A DNA stretch of 64,000 nucleotides from Nocardioides panaciterrulae (GCF_013409645.1 NZ_JACCBG010000001.1:806001-870000); one strand, 5' to 3'. Numbered from the stretch's first letter, positions 20,724 to 30,793 are shown. The notes: generated from the letters alone by a model not told the origin. Translations and numbers: made by a program.

Positions 20724-21001
20724 GCGAGCAGACCAGCGAGAACAAGGTCGAGCGCAGCGCTCGCAAGGTCCGCGAGGGCCTGGTCGTCAGCGACAAGATG
20801 GACAAGACCGTGGTCGTGTCCGTCGAGGACCGCGTCAAGCACGCGCTGTACGGCAAGGTCCTGCGCCGGACCAGCAAGCTCAAGGCGCACGACGAGCAGA
20901 ACGAGTGCGGCGTCGGCGACCGCGTCCTCCTCATGGAGACCCGGCCGCTGTCCGCCACCAAGCGGTGGCGCGTCGTGCAGATCCTCGAGAAGGCGAAGTA
21001 G
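20720..21001 (+). CDS. rpsQ: 30S ribosomal protein S17
   Basis: A 93-residue OB-fold protein that binds 16S rRNA early in assembly. [21 protein letters not shown] and a C-terminal [19 protein letters not shown] are typical. The ATG at 20720 overlaps the rpmC stop by 4 nt. A 96-nt gap with a short hairpin (CTCGCC/GGCGAG) follows, at the S10/spc boundary. Confidence 0.97.
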   Translation: MSEQTSENKVERSARKVREGLVVSDKMDKTVVVSVEDRVKHALYGKVLRRTSKLKAHDEQNECGVGDRVLLMETRPLSATKRWRVVQILEKAK

Positions 21002-21097
21002 TCCCTCTCGCCTTCCGGCGAGGACAATCCCATCCAGTTCGGCCAGGCTCGCCGTCCCTGAGGCGGCGAGAACCAGCTCGACAACCAGGAGAAACTG

Positions 21098-21466
21098 ATG
21101 ATCCAGCAGGAGTCGCGACTCAAGGTCGCCGACAACACCGGTGCGAAGGAGATCCTCTGCATCCGTGTTCTCGGTGGCTCGGGTCGACGCTACGCCGGTA
21201 TCGGCGACGTGATCGTGGCCACCGTCAAGGACGCGATCCCCGGCGGCAACGTGAAGAAGGGTGACGTCGTCAAGGCCGTCATCGTGCGCACCGTCAAGGA
21301 GCGTCGTCGTCCCGACGGTTCCTACATCCGCTTCGACGAGAACGCCGCCGTCATCCTCAAGAACGACGGCGAGCCGCGAGGCACCCGCATCTTCGGCCCC
21401 GTGGGCCGTGAGCTGCGCGAGAAGAAGTTCATGCGCATCGTCTCGCTTGCGCCGGAGGTGCTCTGA
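21098..21466 (+). CDS. rplN: 50S ribosomal protein L14
   Basis: A 122-residue 23S rRNA-binding protein that opens the spc group. [19 protein letters not shown] and [16 protein letters not shown] C-terminal text are conserved. It follows a 96-nt gap from rpsQ; no clear promoter is seen in that gap, so the S10 and spc groups may be one transcript. Confidence 0.98.
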   Translation: MIQQESRLKVADNTGAKEILCIRVLGGSGRRYAGIGDVIVATVKDAIPGGNVKKGDVVKAVIVRTVKERRRPDGSYIRFDENAAVILKNDGEPRGTRIFGPVGRELREKKFMRIVSLAPEVL

Positions 21467-21467
21467 C

Positions 21468-21836
21468 ATGGCGAAGAAGAACTCTGTGAACATCAAGAAG
21501 GGCGACACCGTCAAGGTCATCGCCGGCAAGGACAAGGGTGCCGAGGGCAAGGTCATCTCGGTGCTCCGCGAGGAGCACCGGGTGATCGTCGAGGGCGTCA
21601 ACCGGATCAAGCGTCACACCAAGGTCGTGAACCAGGGTGGGAACGCCGGGACGACCGGCGGGATCATCACCGCCGAGGCCCCGATCCACGTCTCGAACGT
21701 GATGCTCGTCGAGGGTGACGGCGTGACCCGGATCGGCTTCCGCCGTGACGAGGTCACCAAGCGCCGCCCGGACGGCTCGACGTACACCACGACGCGCAGC
21801 GTCCGTATCTCGCGCAAGACCGGCAAGGAAATCTGA
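21468..21836 (+). CDS. rplX: 50S ribosomal protein L24
   Basis: A 122-residue assembly initiator with a KOW motif ([21 protein letters not shown]). It starts 1 nt after rplN and its stop overlaps rplE by 1 nt. The ATG at 21468 gives the family N-terminus [13 protein letters not shown]. Confidence 0.97.
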   Translation: MAKKNSVNIKKGDTVKVIAGKDKGAEGKVISVLREEHRVIVEGVNRIKRHTKVVNQGGNAGTTGGIITAEAPIHVSNVMLVEGDGVTRIGFRRDEVTKRRPDGSTYTTTRSVRISRKTGKEI

Positions 21837-22417
21837 TGACTGAGACCGCACAGCCCCAGGCCTCGGCGACCACCACGCCGCGGCTGAAGACGCGCTACCG
21901 CGAGGAGATCCTCCCCGCGCTGCAGTCCGAGTTCGACATCAAGAACGTCATGCAGGTCCCCGGCCTGGTCAAGATCGTCGTCAACATGGGCGTCGGCGAG
22001 GCGGCCCGCGACTCGAAGCTGATCGAGGGCGCCGTCCGCGACCTGACCGCGATCACCGGCCAGAAGCCGCTGGTGACCAAGGCCCGCAAGTCCATCGCGC
22101 AGTTCAAGCTGCGCGAGGGCATGCCGATCGGTGCGCACACCACGCTGCGCGGCGACCGGATGTGGGAGTTCCTGGACCGCCTGCTGTCGCTCGCGCTGCC
22201 GCGCATCCGCGACTTCCGTGGATTGAACCCGAACCAGTTCGACGGCCGTGGCAACTACACGTTCGGCCTCACCGAGCAGGTCATGTTCCACGAGATCAAC
22301 CAGGACAGGATCGACCGGTCGCGCGGCATGGACATCACGGTCGTGACCACGGCCACCACCGACGACCAGGGTCGTGCGCTGCTCAAGCAGCTCGGCTTCC
22401 CCTTCAAGGAGAACTGA
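21836..22417 (+). CDS. rplE: 50S ribosomal protein L5
   Basis: A 193-residue 5S rRNA-binding protein of the central protuberance. [33 protein letters not shown] and the C-terminal [17 protein letters not shown] identify it. An N-terminal extension of about 15 residues ([12 protein letters not shown]) precedes the core. It is coupled to rplX. Confidence 0.98.
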
Positions 22418-22418
22418 C

Positions 22419-22604
22419 ATGGCGAAGACCGCTCTGAAGGTCAAGGCCGCCCGCAAGCCCAAGTTCGCGGTCCGGGGCTACACGCGCTGCCAGCGCTGCG
22501 GCCGGCCCAAGGCCGTCTACCGCAAGTTCGGCCTGTGCCGCATCTGCCTCCGGGAGATGGCGCACCGCGGCGAGCTGCCCGGCGTCACCAAGTCCTCCTG
22601 GTAA
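22419..22604 (+). CDS. rpsN: 30S ribosomal protein S14, zinc-binding type
   Basis: A 61-residue protein of the 30S head. The four zinc ligands are intact: C24-x2-C27 and C40-x2-C43. This is the primary zinc-dependent paralogue; actinobacteria often keep a zinc-free version elsewhere for zinc starvation. It starts 1 nt after rplE. An 82-nt non-coding gap follows. Confidence 0.97.
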
Positions 22605-22686
22605 TCACCTCACCCACGTTGAAGGTCGCGTCGCCTGCCAGCAATGAGCACGGTCGAGGCGAAACCACGACGAGAAAGAACCCATC

Positions 22687-23094
22687 ATGACGATGACTGA
22701 CCCGATCGCAGACATGCTCACCCGTCTGCGCAACGCCAACCAGGCGTACCACGACGCTGTCTCGATGCCCTACAGCAAGCTCAAGCAGGGGGTCGCCGAG
22801 ATCCTCAAGCAGGAGGGCTACATCACCTCGTTCGAGGTGAAGGAGCCGGCCGAGGGCGAGGTCGGCAAGACGCTGACCATCACGCTGAAGTACGGCCGCA
22901 ACCGGGAGCGCTCCATCGCGGGCGTGCGCCGGATCAGCAAGCCCGGCCTCCGGGTCTACGCCAAGCACACGGGTCTCCCGAAGGTGCTCGGCGGCCTGGG
23001 CGTGGCGATCATCTCGACCAGCCAGGGCCTGCTGACCGACCGCCAGGCCAACCAGAAGGGCGTGGGTGGGGAAGTCCTCGCCTACGTCTGGTGA
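22687..23094 (+). CDS. rpsH: 30S ribosomal protein S8
   Basis: A 135-residue primary 16S rRNA binder and, in E. coli, the repressor of the spc operon. [19 protein letters not shown] and the C-terminal [26 protein letters not shown] are diagnostic. An ATG two codons further in is an alternative start. Confidence 0.98.
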   Translation: MTMTDPIADMLTRLRNANQAYHDAVSMPYSKLKQGVAEILKQEGYITSFEVKEPAEGEVGKTLTITLKYGRNRERSIAGVRRISKPGLRVYAKHTGLPKVLGGLGVAIISTSQGLLTDRQANQKGVGGEVLAYVW

Positions 23095-23124
23095 CGACGA
23101 GAACTCGCGAAGGAGAGTAAAAGC

Positions 23125-23667
23125 ATGTCGCGCATTGGCAAGCTGCCCATCGCGGTCCCGTCGGGTGTCGACGTCGCGATCGACGACGCGCTGGTGACGG
23201 TCAAGGGCCCCAAGGGCACCCTGTCCCACACCGTGGCGAGGCCGATCGCCGTCCAGAGGTCCGAGGACGGCACGCTGGCGGTCACGCGCCCCAACGACGA
23301 GCGGGAGAGCCGCTCGCTGCACGGGCTGACCCGCACCCTGATCAACAACATGGTCGTGGGCGTGACCGAGGGCTACGAGAAGAAGCTCGAGATCGTGGGC
23401 GTGGGTTACCGCGTCCTGTCCAAGGGCCCGACCCAGCTGGAGTTCCAGCTCGGTTACTCCCACTCGATCACGTTCGACGCCCCCGAGGGCATCACGTTCA
23501 CCGTCGACGGCCCGACCAGGCTCGGTGTCCAGGGCATCGACAAGCAGTTGGTCGGCGAGGTCGCTGCGAAGATCCGCAAGCTTCGCAAGCCCGAGCCCTA
23601 CAAGGGCAAGGGCGTTCGCTACGCGGGTGAGCACATCCGCCGCAAGGTCGGAAAGGCTGGTAAGTGA
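23125..23667 (+). CDS. rplF: 50S ribosomal protein L6
   Basis: A 180-residue protein near the GTPase-associated centre. [38 protein letters not shown] and the C-terminal [24 protein letters not shown] are conserved. GGAGAG lies upstream of the ATG. Confidence 0.98.
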   Translation: MSRIGKLPIAVPSGVDVAIDDALVTVKGPKGTLSHTVARPIAVQRSEDGTLAVTRPNDERESRSLHGLTRTLINNMVVGVTEGYEKKLEIVGVGYRVLSKGPTQLEFQLGYSHSITFDAPEGITFTVDGPTRLGVQGIDKQLVGEVAAKIRKLRKPEPYKGKGVRYAGEHIRRKVGKAGK

Positions 23668-23669
23668 CG

Positions 23670-24053
23670 ATGGCGATCTCGCTCAAGAACCGCAAGCACA
23701 CGGCGGGCCGCGTGAAGTCGCGCCTGCGCCGACAGGCTCGTGGCCGCAAGAGGGTCGCCGGCACCGCCGAGCGCCCGCGCCTGGTGGTCACCCGCTCCTC
23801 GAAGCACATGACCGTGCAGGTCGTGGACGACCTGGTCGGCAAGACGCTGGCGTCGGCCTCGACGATGGAGGCCGACCTGCGTGTCCTCGACGGCGACAAG
23901 ACCGCCAAGGCCAAGCGCGTCGGCGAGCTCGTCGCCGAGCGGGCGAAGGCGGCCGGTGTGGACGGCGTGGTCTTCGACCGCGCCGGCAACAAGTACCACG
24001 GTCGCGTCGCGGCCCTGGCCGACGGCGCCCGTGAGGGCGGCCTGACGTTCTGA
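23670..24053 (+). CDS. rplR: 50S ribosomal protein L18
   Basis: A 127-residue 5S rRNA-binding protein. The C-terminal [23 protein letters not shown] and [18 protein letters not shown] are family text. The ATG at 23670 gives the conserved [10 protein letters not shown]; a GTG at 23664 would overlap the rplF stop. Confidence 0.97.
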   Translation: MAISLKNRKHTAGRVKSRLRRQARGRKRVAGTAERPRLVVTRSSKHMTVQVVDDLVGKTLASASTMEADLRVLDGDKTAKAKRVGELVAERAKAAGVDGVVFDRAGNKYHGRVAALADGAREGGLTF

Positions 24054-24090
24054 TCGCAACACAGGCAACAGAGAGAAGAGGAAGAGTCTC

Positions 24091-24708
24091 ATGAGCGGAG
24101 CCCAGCGCGGACAGCGCGGTGGCGAGCGCCGTGGTGGACGCGACGACCGTCGCGGCCAGGGTGCTGACAAGACCGCCTACATCGAGCGCGTCGTTGCGAT
24201 CAACCGTGTCGCCAAGGTCGTGAAGGGTGGTCGTCGCTTCAGCTTCACCGCCCTCGTGGTCGTCGGTGACGGTGACGGTCTCGTCGGCGTCGGCTACGGC
24301 AAGGCGAAGGAAGTTCCGGCGGCGATCGCCAAGGGTGTCGAGGAGGCGAAGAAGAACTTCTTCCGCGTCCCCCGCATCCAGGGCACCATCCCGCACCCCG
24401 TCCAGGGCGAGAAGGCCGCCGGCGTGGTCATGCTGCGCCCGGCCGCGCCCGGTACCGGTGTCATCGCCGGTGGGCCGGTCCGTGCGGTGCTGGAGTGCGC
24501 CGGCATCCACGACATCCTGAGCAAGTCGCTCGGGTCGTCGAACCAGATCAACATCGTGCACGCGACCGTCGAGGCGCTGCGGATGCTGGAGCAGCCGGAG
24601 AGCGTGGCCGCACGTCGTGGGCTGCCCGTCGAGGACGTCGCCCCCGCCGCGCTGCTCAAGGCGCGCGTCGAGGTCCCGGCCGGGGTCTCCGAGGAGGTCT
24701 CGTCCTGA
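24091..24708 (+). CDS. rpsE: 30S ribosomal protein S5
   Basis: A 205-residue protein contributing to decoding fidelity and mRNA unwinding. The core starts at [23 protein letters not shown] and includes [19 protein letters not shown]. The first 25 residues are an Arg/Gly/Gln-rich extension ([20 protein letters not shown]) typical of high-GC actinobacteria. Its stop overlaps rpmD by 1 nt. Confidence 0.98.
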   Translation: MSGAQRGQRGGERRGGRDDRRGQGADKTAYIERVVAINRVAKVVKGGRRFSFTALVVVGDGDGLVGVGYGKAKEVPAAIAKGVEEAKKNFFRVPRIQGTIPHPVQGEKAAGVVMLRPAAPGTGVIAGGPVRAVLECAGIHDILSKSLGSSNQINIVHATVEALRMLEQPESVAARRGLPVEDVAPAALLKARVEVPAGVSEEVSS

Positions 24709-24890
24709 TGGCACAGCTCAAGGTCCAGCAGAAGAAGTCCACGATCGGCTGCAAGGCCAACCAGCGCGAGACCCTGCGCACGCTCGGTCTCAAGCGGATC
24801 GGCGACGTGGTCGTCAAGGAGGACCGCCCGGAGATCCGGGGCATGGTCCAGACCGTCCGTCACCTCGTGACGGTCGAGGAGGTCGACTGA
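24708..24890 (+). CDS. rpmD: 50S ribosomal protein L30
   Basis: A 60-residue protein: [29 protein letters not shown] followed by [15 protein letters not shown]. Its ATG overlaps the rpsE stop and rplO begins 1 nt after its stop. Confidence 0.97.
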   Translation: MAQLKVQQKKSTIGCKANQRETLRTLGLKRIGDVVVKEDRPEIRGMVQTVRHLVTVEEVD

Positions 24891-24891
24891 G

Positions 24892-25332
24892 ATGACGCTG
24901 AAGCTTCATCACCTGCGCCCGGCCCCCGGGGCCAAGACCGCCAAGACCCGTGTGGGTCGTGGTGAGGGCTCCAAGGGCAAGACCGCCGGTCGCGGCACCA
25001 AGGGCACCAAGGCCCGCTACCAGGTCCCGGCCGCCTTCGAGGGTGGCCAGATGCCGCTGCACATGCGGCTGCCGAAGCTCAAGGGCTTCAAGAACCCCTT
25101 CAAGGTCGAGTTCCAGGTCGTCAACCTGGACAAGCTGGGCGACCTGTTCCCCGAGGGTGGCACCGTCACCGTCGAGGACCTGGTCGCGAAGGGCGCCGTG
25201 CGCGACAGCCTGCCGGTCAAGGTCCTCGGCCAGGGTGACCTGTCGGTGGCCGTCCAGGTGAGCGCGAACGCGTTCTCCGGCTCGGCCAAGGAGAAGATCG
25301 AGGCCGCGGGCGGCACCACCACGGTGGTCTGA
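24892..25332 (+). CDS. rplO: 50S ribosomal protein L15
   Basis: A 146-residue protein of the 50S core. [28 protein letters not shown] is the glycine-rich N-terminal RNA-threading region, and [20 protein letters not shown] is conserved. It ends the spc ribosomal genes and is followed by a strong hairpin before secY. Confidence 0.98.
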   Translation: MTLKLHHLRPAPGAKTAKTRVGRGEGSKGKTAGRGTKGTKARYQVPAAFEGGQMPLHMRLPKLKGFKNPFKVEFQVVNLDKLGDLFPEGGTVTVEDLVAKGAVRDSLPVKVLGQGDLSVAVQVSANAFSGSAKEKIEAAGGTTTVV

Positions 25333-25353
25333 GACCCGCTCGTACGAAGCGCT

Positions 25354-25391
25354 GGGGCGCGGAAGGTTCCGTTCGGAACCGGCCGCGCCCC
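25354..25391 (+). terminator. spc operon terminator or attenuator before secY
   Basis: Nested stem: GGGGCGCGG with CCGCGCCCC, an AA/GG internal mismatch, then GGTTCCG with CGGAACC around a TT loop. It lies 21 nt after the rplO stop. A TAGGGT box at 25423-25428 downstream could restart transcription for secY. Confidence 0.75.
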
Positions 25392-25502
25392 GACGCACAA
25401 CTAGGACCCGCGTGACGCCTGTTAGGGTTGCGCGGGCCCTCGACCCGGTGGTCGAGCCGTCGAGTTCCGAGGCCCGTACCCCGCTCGGAGAAAGAGGATC
25501 CA

Positions 25503-26798
25503 GTGCTAGGCGCGTTCGCGAACGCTTTCCGAACCCCGGACCTGCGGCGCAAGCTGCTGTTCGTCCTGATGATCATCGCGATCTTCCGGCTCGGATCCCA
25601 GATCCCGACCCCCGGCGTGAACGTCGGCAACGTGCAGAGCTGCATCGCCGACGTCGGCAACTCCGGCGTCTACAGCCTGATCAACCTGTTCTCCGGGGGC
25701 GCGCTGCTCCAGCTGACGGTGTTCGCGCTGGGGATCATGCCCTACATCACCGCCAGCATCATCCTCCAGCTGCTCGTCGTGGTCATCCCACGACTCGAGG
25801 CGCTGAAGAAGGAGGGGCAGCAGGGGCAGACCAAGATCACGCAGTACACCCGCTACCTCACCCTGGGGCTGGCGCTGCTGCAGGCCACCGGCATCGTGGC
25901 GCTGGCCCGGTCCGGCCGGCTGCTGAACGGCTGCACCAAGCCGCTGCTGCACAGCAACGGCACCGAGACCTTCCTGGTCATGGTCGTCACCATGACCGCG
26001 GGCACCGCGGTGATCATGTGGCTCGGTGAGCAGATCACCGAGCGCGGCATCGGCAACGGCATGTCGATCCTGATCTTCACCCAGGTCGTCTCCCGCTTCC
26101 CGACCTCGCTGTGGGCGGTCGGCAAGGAGAAGGGCTGGTGGGTCTTCGGCGTCGTGGTCGTGATCGGCCTGCTGATCATCGCGGCGGTCATCTTCATCGA
26201 ACAGGCGCAGCGGCGGATCCCGGTGCAGTACGCCCGCCGGATGGTCGGGCGCAAGATGTTCGGCGGCAGCTCGACCTACATCCCGCTGAAGGTGAACCAG
26301 GCCGGCGTCATCCCGGTCATCTTCGCCTCGTCGCTGCTCTATCTGCCCGCGATGGCGGCCCAGTTCAACCAGGACAGCACCTCGGGCTGGGTCGGCTTCA
26401 TCAACACCTACCTGGTCAAGGGCGACCACCCGCTCTACATGTTGATGTTCTTCCTGCTGATCGTCTTCTTCACCTACTTCTACGTCTCGATCACCTTCGA
26501 TCCCGCGGAGGTCGCCGACAACATGAAGAAGTACGGCGGGTTCATCCCCGGGATCCGCGCCGGCAAGCCGACCGAGGACTACCTGTCCTACGTGCTCTCG
26601 CGCATCACCGCCCCCGGCGCGCTCTACCTCGGCATCGTCGCGCTGATCCCGCTGATCGCGTTCGTGTTCATCAACGCGAACCAGAACTTCCCCTTCGGCG
26701 GCACCTCGATCCTGATCATGGTCGGCGTCGCGCTCGACACCGTGAAGCAGATCGAGAGCCAGCTCCAGCAGCGCAACTACGAAGGCTTCCTGCGGTAG
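25503..26798 (+). CDS. secY: preprotein translocase subunit SecY
   Basis: A 431-residue, ten-segment membrane protein forming the Sec channel with SecE and SecG. FRLGSQIPTPGVNV, the plug/TM2 region LFSGGALLQLTVFALGIMPYI, GIGNGMSILIF and the C-terminal TVKQIESQLQQRNYEGFLR are diagnostic. The GTG at 25503 has AGAGGA about 5 nt upstream. A 170-nt gap with a terminator-like hairpin separates it from rplO, so it may have its own promoter. Confidence 0.98.
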   Translation: MLGAFANAFRTPDLRRKLLFVLMIIAIFRLGSQIPTPGVNVGNVQSCIADVGNSGVYSLINLFSGGALLQLTVFALGIMPYITASIILQLLVVVIPRLEALKKEGQQGQTKITQYTRYLTLGLALLQATGIVALARSGRLLNGCTKPLLHSNGTETFLVMVVTMTAGTAVIMWLGEQITERGIGNGMSILIFTQVVSRFPTSLWAVGKEKGWWVFGVVVVIGLLIIAAVIFIEQAQRRIPVQYARRMVGRKMFGGSSTYIPLKVNQAGVIPVIFASSLLYLPAMAAQFNQDSTSGWVGFINTYLVKGDHPLYMLMFFLLIVFFTYFYVSITFDPAEVADNMKKYGGFIPGIRAGKPTEDYLSYVLSRITAPGALYLGIVALIPLIAFVFINANQNFPFGGTSILIMVGVALDTVKQIESQLQQRNYEGFLR

Positions 26799-26947
26799 CC
26801 GTCTCTGCCCGGCTGTGCCGTCGGTCTCAAGCGGTGGCGGGCGGAGCGGCGGGGCGAGACGATGCCACCAGCATCGAGACAAGACCAGAACGCCGGCAGG
26901 CGCCCGCGGGGGAACCCGTTCGGCACGGAGAAGGAGACACCTCGACG

Positions 26948-27523
26948 ATGCGACTGATCTTGATGGGCCCGCCCGGCGCGGGGAAGGGCACGCAGGCGAA
27001 GTTCGTCGCGGAGCACTTCGGCATCCCGGCGATCTCGACCGGGGACATCTTCCGGGCGAACGTCTCGGAGGGCACCGAGCTCGGCCTCGAGGCGAAGCGC
27101 TACATGGACGCCGGGGAGTACGTCCCCGATGAGGTCACCAACCACATGGTGCGCAACCGCATCGACGAGCAGGACGCAGAGCCCGGCTTCCTGCTCGACG
27201 GCTACCCCCGCACCCTGGCCCAGGTCGAAGAGCTCGACGGCATGATCCGGTTCACCGGTCACCGCCTCGACTCCGTCGTCGTGCTGACCGTCGACGAGGA
27301 CGAGATCGTCGCCCGGCTGCTCCAGCGCGCCCAGGTCGAGGGTCGCGCCGACGACACCGAGGACGTGATCCGGCGCCGGCAGGAGATCTACGCCGAGCAG
27401 ACCGAGCCGCTCATCGGGGTCTACCGCGACCGGGGCATCCTCGTCGAGGTCGACGGCATGGGCGAGGTCTCCGACGTGACCCAGCGCATCTTCGACGCGC
27501 TGGACCAGATCGCCCAGAGCTGA
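26948..27523 (+). CDS. adk: adenylate kinase, short form
   Basis: A 191-residue enzyme converting ATP plus AMP to two ADP. The P-loop GPPGAGKGTQA is at residues 8-18, the AMP-binding region reads ISTGDIFRANV, and FLLDGYPRT is present. The LID is the short, zinc-free form (RADDTEDVIRRRQEIY), as in mycobacteria. It lies between secY and map, the conserved bacterial order. Confidence 0.98.
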   Translation: MRLILMGPPGAGKGTQAKFVAEHFGIPAISTGDIFRANVSEGTELGLEAKRYMDAGEYVPDEVTNHMVRNRIDEQDAEPGFLLDGYPRTLAQVEELDGMIRFTGHRLDSVVVLTVDEDEIVARLLQRAQVEGRADDTEDVIRRRQEIYAEQTEPLIGVYRDRGILVEVDGMGEVSDVTQRIFDALDQIAQS

Positions 27524-27539
27524 GGGGCGGGTCGAGCCG

Positions 27540-28373
27540 ATGGGCTTCCGCGACCGCGGGGTCGAGATCAAGACCCCCGAGCAGATCGAGGGCATGCGCG
27601 CCGCCGGGCTGGTGGTCGGCAGGACCCTGGAGCTGTTGCGGGCCTCGGTCCGCCCCGGCATCACCACCGGGGAGCTCGACGCGATCGCCGAGGACCACAT
27701 CCGCAGCAGCGGGGCGACCCCGTCCTTCAAGGGCTACCACGGCTTCCCGGGCTCGATCTGCGCCTCGGTCAACGACGAGGTCGTGCACGGGATCCCGGGG
27801 GAGCGGGTGCTCGCGGAGGGCGACGTCGTCTCGATCGACTGCGGCGCGATCACGCTCGACGACTCCGGGCAGGGCTGGCACGGCGACGCCGCCATCACGG
27901 TCGCGGTCGGGACCGTGCCCGCCGAGGTCACCGAGCTGATGCGGGTGACCGAGGAGGCCATGTGGCGCGGGATCGCGGCCGCCCGCCTCGGCGGCCGGGT
28001 CACCGACATCTCGCACGCGGTGGAGTCCCACGTCCGCTCGCAGGGCGACTACGGCATCCTCGAGGACTACGTCGGGCACGGCATCGGCTCGGCCATGCAC
28101 CAGCCGCCGAACGTCCCGAACTACGGTCGCCCGGGGCGGGGACCCAAGCTGGTCCGGGGCCTGGCGCTGGCCGTCGAGCCGATGATCACGCTTGGCTCCA
28201 AGGAGACCGTGGTGCTCGACGACGACTGGACCGTGCTCTCCGAGGACGGCTCCTGGTCCGCGCACTTCGAGCACACCTTCACGCTCACGCCGGCGGGCGC
28301 GTGGGTGCTGACCGCCCTCGACGGTGGCGAGGAGATGCTCGGCCGGCTCGGCGTGCCGTACGGCGGCGCCTGA
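27540..28373 (+). CDS. map: methionine aminopeptidase, type I
   Basis: A 277-residue metalloenzyme that removes the initiator methionine. The metal and catalytic residues are in place: His in GYHGFPGSICASVNDEVVHG, the first Asp in SIDCG and second Asp in WHGDAAIT, His in YVGHGIG, Glu in AVEPMI and Glu in FEHTFTLT. It starts 16 nt after adk. In many actinobacteria infA follows directly; here two other genes intervene. Confidence 0.98.
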   Translation: MGFRDRGVEIKTPEQIEGMRAAGLVVGRTLELLRASVRPGITTGELDAIAEDHIRSSGATPSFKGYHGFPGSICASVNDEVVHGIPGERVLAEGDVVSIDCGAITLDDSGQGWHGDAAITVAVGTVPAEVTELMRVTEEAMWRGIAAARLGGRVTDISHAVESHVRSQGDYGILEDYVGHGIGSAMHQPPNVPNYGRPGRGPKLVRGLALAVEPMITLGSKETVVLDDDWTVLSEDGSWSAHFEHTFTLTPAGAWVLTALDGGEEMLGRLGVPYGGA

Positions 28374-28474
28374 GCAACCCAGCGCCCCGGGCGTGCCCGA
28401 GGCCGGTGGCCGAGCCCGGTGCTGGCCGCCGCCGGGAGCGGGGGTTTGCCCCGCCATGGGAGGATGGCCACGTA

Positions 28475-28571
28475 GGAGGGGAGTATTCCCGTCACGGTGG
28501 TGTCGTCAGTACGGCCCGGGCTCGCCCGGACCCGGTGCCACCGGCTCGCCCGTCGAGCGGAAGAGACCTCC
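28475..28571 (+). ncRNA. yybP-ykoY family manganese riboswitch
   Basis: The conserved elements of this aptamer occur in order: GGGGAGTA at 28478-28485, GTCGTCAGTACG at 28502-28513, a C/G-rich hairpin region containing CCCGGTGCC, and AGAGACCTCC at 28562-28571. The closing P1 helix pairs GGAGG (28475-28479) with CCTCC (28567-28571). It lies 57 nt before a terC-family gene, the exporter class most often under this Mn2+ sensor. Downstream, GGCGCC-gc-GGCGCC (28588-28601) and GGAAGAGAG (28611-28619) could act as expression platform and ribosome site. Confidence 0.85.
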
Positions 28572-28627
28572 GGAGAACCGACCTGTCGGCGCCGCGGCGC
28601 CGCTGACTCCGGAAGAGAGCCGTCTCG

Positions 28628-29692
28628 ATGCTTTCCGTGCTGGGTGACTCCGTCGCCTCCCCGCTGGTGTGGGTGCTGACCCTCGTCGTCACGATCGTGC
28701 TGCTGTTCGTCGACCTCGTGGTCATCGCGCGACGTCCCCACGAGCCGACGATGGCCGAGGCCACCCGTCACCTGGCGTTCTTCATCGGGCTCGCCGTGCT
28801 GTTCGGGGCCGGGGTGTGGCTGTTCGCCGAGCCGAACGCGCTGTCCTCCCACCCGGGCCCCGAGTTCTTCGCGGGCTGGTTGACCGAGTACTCCCTCTCG
28901 ATCGACAACCTGTTCATCTTCATCATCATCATGGCCAACTTCTCGGTGCCCCGGCAGTACCAGCAGGCCGCGCTGATGATCGGGATCGTGCTGGCGCTGG
29001 TGATGCGCGGGGCCTTCATCCTCGTGGGCGCCGCCGCGATCAACCAGTTCAGCTGGATCTTCTACGTCTTCGGGGCCTTCCTGCTCTGGACCGCGACCAA
29101 GCTGGCCCGGGAGGGGCGCAACCGCGACGACGAGGAGGACTACCAGGAGAACCGGGTCGTGCGGTTCGCCGAGCGGCACCTGCCGGCGACGAGCGAGTAC
29201 GACGGCACCCGGCTCTTCACCCGTGCGGACGGGAAGCGACTGGTCACGCCGATGTTCCTGGTCGTGCTCACGCTCGGCACCACCGACCTGCTCTTCGCGC
29301 TCGACTCGATCCCCGCGATCTACGGGCTGACCTCCGACCCCTACCTGGTGCTCACCGCCAACGTCTTCGCGCTGATGGGGCTGCGCCAGCTGTACTTCCT
29401 CATCGGCGGCCTGCTGCAGCGGCTGATCTACCTCTCCTACGGGCTGGCCGTGCTCCTCGGCTTCATCGGGGTCAAGCTGGTGCTCCACGCGCTGCACGAG
29501 AACGAGCTGCCGTTCCTCAACGGCGGGGAGCCGGTCGACTGGGCGCCCGACATCCCGATCTGGCTCTCGCTGGTCGTGATCGTGGGCACGCTGGCGGTGA
29601 CCGCGGTGGTGAGCCTGGCGGCGTCCCGGAACATGTCACAGGAGGAAATCGAGCAGCGCACGATCTCGCTGGGGGAGCCCGAGCAGAAGTGA
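28628..29692 (+). CDS. TerC/Alx-family integral membrane metal exporter
   Basis: A 354-residue protein with about nine membrane segments. The TerC signature SIDNLFIFIIIMANFSVP and the second acidic motif TTDLLFALDSIPAIYG carry the conserved Asp residues, with a charged cytoplasmic loop (REGRNRDDEEDYQENR) between. Family members export Mn2+, supported here by the riboswitch directly upstream. A GGAAGAG site sits about 8 nt before the ATG. It separates map from infA. Confidence 0.92.
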   Translation: MLSVLGDSVASPLVWVLTLVVTIVLLFVDLVVIARRPHEPTMAEATRHLAFFIGLAVLFGAGVWLFAEPNALSSHPGPEFFAGWLTEYSLSIDNLFIFIIIMANFSVPRQYQQAALMIGIVLALVMRGAFILVGAAAINQFSWIFYVFGAFLLWTATKLAREGRNRDDEEDYQENRVVRFAERHLPATSEYDGTRLFTRADGKRLVTPMFLVVLTLGTTDLLFALDSIPAIYGLTSDPYLVLTANVFALMGLRQLYFLIGGLLQRLIYLSYGLAVLLGFIGVKLVLHALHENELPFLNGGEPVDWAPDIPIWLSLVVIVGTLAVTAVVSLAASRNMSQEEIEQRTISLGEPEQK

Positions 29693-29716
29693 CACCGGTG
29701 GAATAGGTGAGCGCCG

Positions 29717-30793
29717 GTGCGGGTTGAGTCCGAGGTGAGTGAGCGACACCCGACCCTGTCCGTCCTCGACCTCGTCCCGGTCCGCAGCGACCAGGCCACC
29801 GCCGACGCGCTGTCCGCGACCCTGGACCTCGCGCGGGCGGCGGACTCGCTGGGCTACCGGCGCTACTGGGTGGCCGAGCACCACAACATGCCGGCGGTCG
29901 CCGCCACCAACCCGCCCGTGCTGATCGGCCTGGTGGCCGGGGCGACCGAGCGGATCCGGGTGGGCTCGGGCGGGGTGATGCTGCCCAACCACGCCCCGCT
30001 GGTCGTCGCCGAGCAGTTCGCGCTCCTCGAGGCGGCCTTCCCGGGGCGGATCGACCTCGGCATCGGCCGCGCCCCGGGCAGCGACCCGGTCACCACCTAC
30101 GCGCTGCGCCACGGCGCGGGGGGCGTCGACGACGAGGCGGTCTCGCGGTTCCCGGAGTACGTCGACAACGTCCTGGCGATGATGTCCCCGCAGGGGGCCG
30201 CGCTCGGGATCAACGGCCGAACCTACCCGCTGCGGGCCACGCCGGCGGCGACCTCGACGCCGGACATCTGGCTGTTGGGCTCCTCGGACTACTCGGCCCG
30301 GCTCGCGGCCCAGAAGGGGTTGCCCTACGTGTTCGCGCACCACTTCTCCGGCACCGGCACCGCCGAGGCCCTCGCGCTCTACCGGGACAACTTCCGGCCG
30401 TCCGCCGAGCTCGGCCCGGAGGCGGCCGAGCCTCGCACCTTCCTGACCGTGAACGCGGTCGTGGCCGAGACCGACGAGGAGGCCGAGCGGCTCGCGCTCC
30501 CGCAGCTGCTCTCGATGCTGGCGCTGCGCACCGGCCAGCCGCTGGCCCCGCAGCAGCTCGTCGAGGAGGCCGAGAAGGTGGAGCTGGCCCCCGCCCACCG
30601 CGACCTGGTCGACGGGATGCGCGGGCGCTGGGTGATCGGCTCGCCGGCGCGGGCGCGCGCCCGGATCCAGGAGCTCGCCGCGACCTACGGCGTCGACGAG
30701 GTGATGGTGCACCCGGTGGCCGGCGCCCATGTCGGCACCGAGGCCGCGACCGGCCCGGCGCGCGTGGAGACGCTGCGGCTGCTGGCCGGCTGA
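29717..30793 (+). CDS. luciferase-like flavin-dependent monooxygenase
   Basis: A 358-residue LLM-class protein, a TIM barrel using reduced flavin. LSVLDLVPVRSDQATADAL, RYWVAEHHNMPAVAATNPP, RIRVGSGGVMLPNH and RIDLGIGRAPGSDP match the single-chain branch close to bacterial luciferase alpha. The substrate is unknown. The GTG at 29717 has AGGTGAG upstream; a GTG at 29735 is an alternative. It follows terC by 24 nt and may be on the same riboswitch-controlled message. Confidence 0.88.
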   Translation: MRVESEVSERHPTLSVLDLVPVRSDQATADALSATLDLARAADSLGYRRYWVAEHHNMPAVAATNPPVLIGLVAGATERIRVGSGGVMLPNHAPLVVAEQFALLEAAFPGRIDLGIGRAPGSDPVTTYALRHGAGGVDDEAVSRFPEYVDNVLAMMSPQGAALGINGRTYPLRATPAATSTPDIWLLGSSDYSARLAAQKGLPYVFAHHFSGTGTAEALALYRDNFRPSAELGPEAAEPRTFLTVNAVVAETDEEAERLALPQLLSMLALRTGQPLAPQQLVEEAEKVELAPAHRDLVDGMRGRWVIGSPARARARIQELAATYGVDEVMVHPVAGAHVGTEAATGPARVETLRLLAG

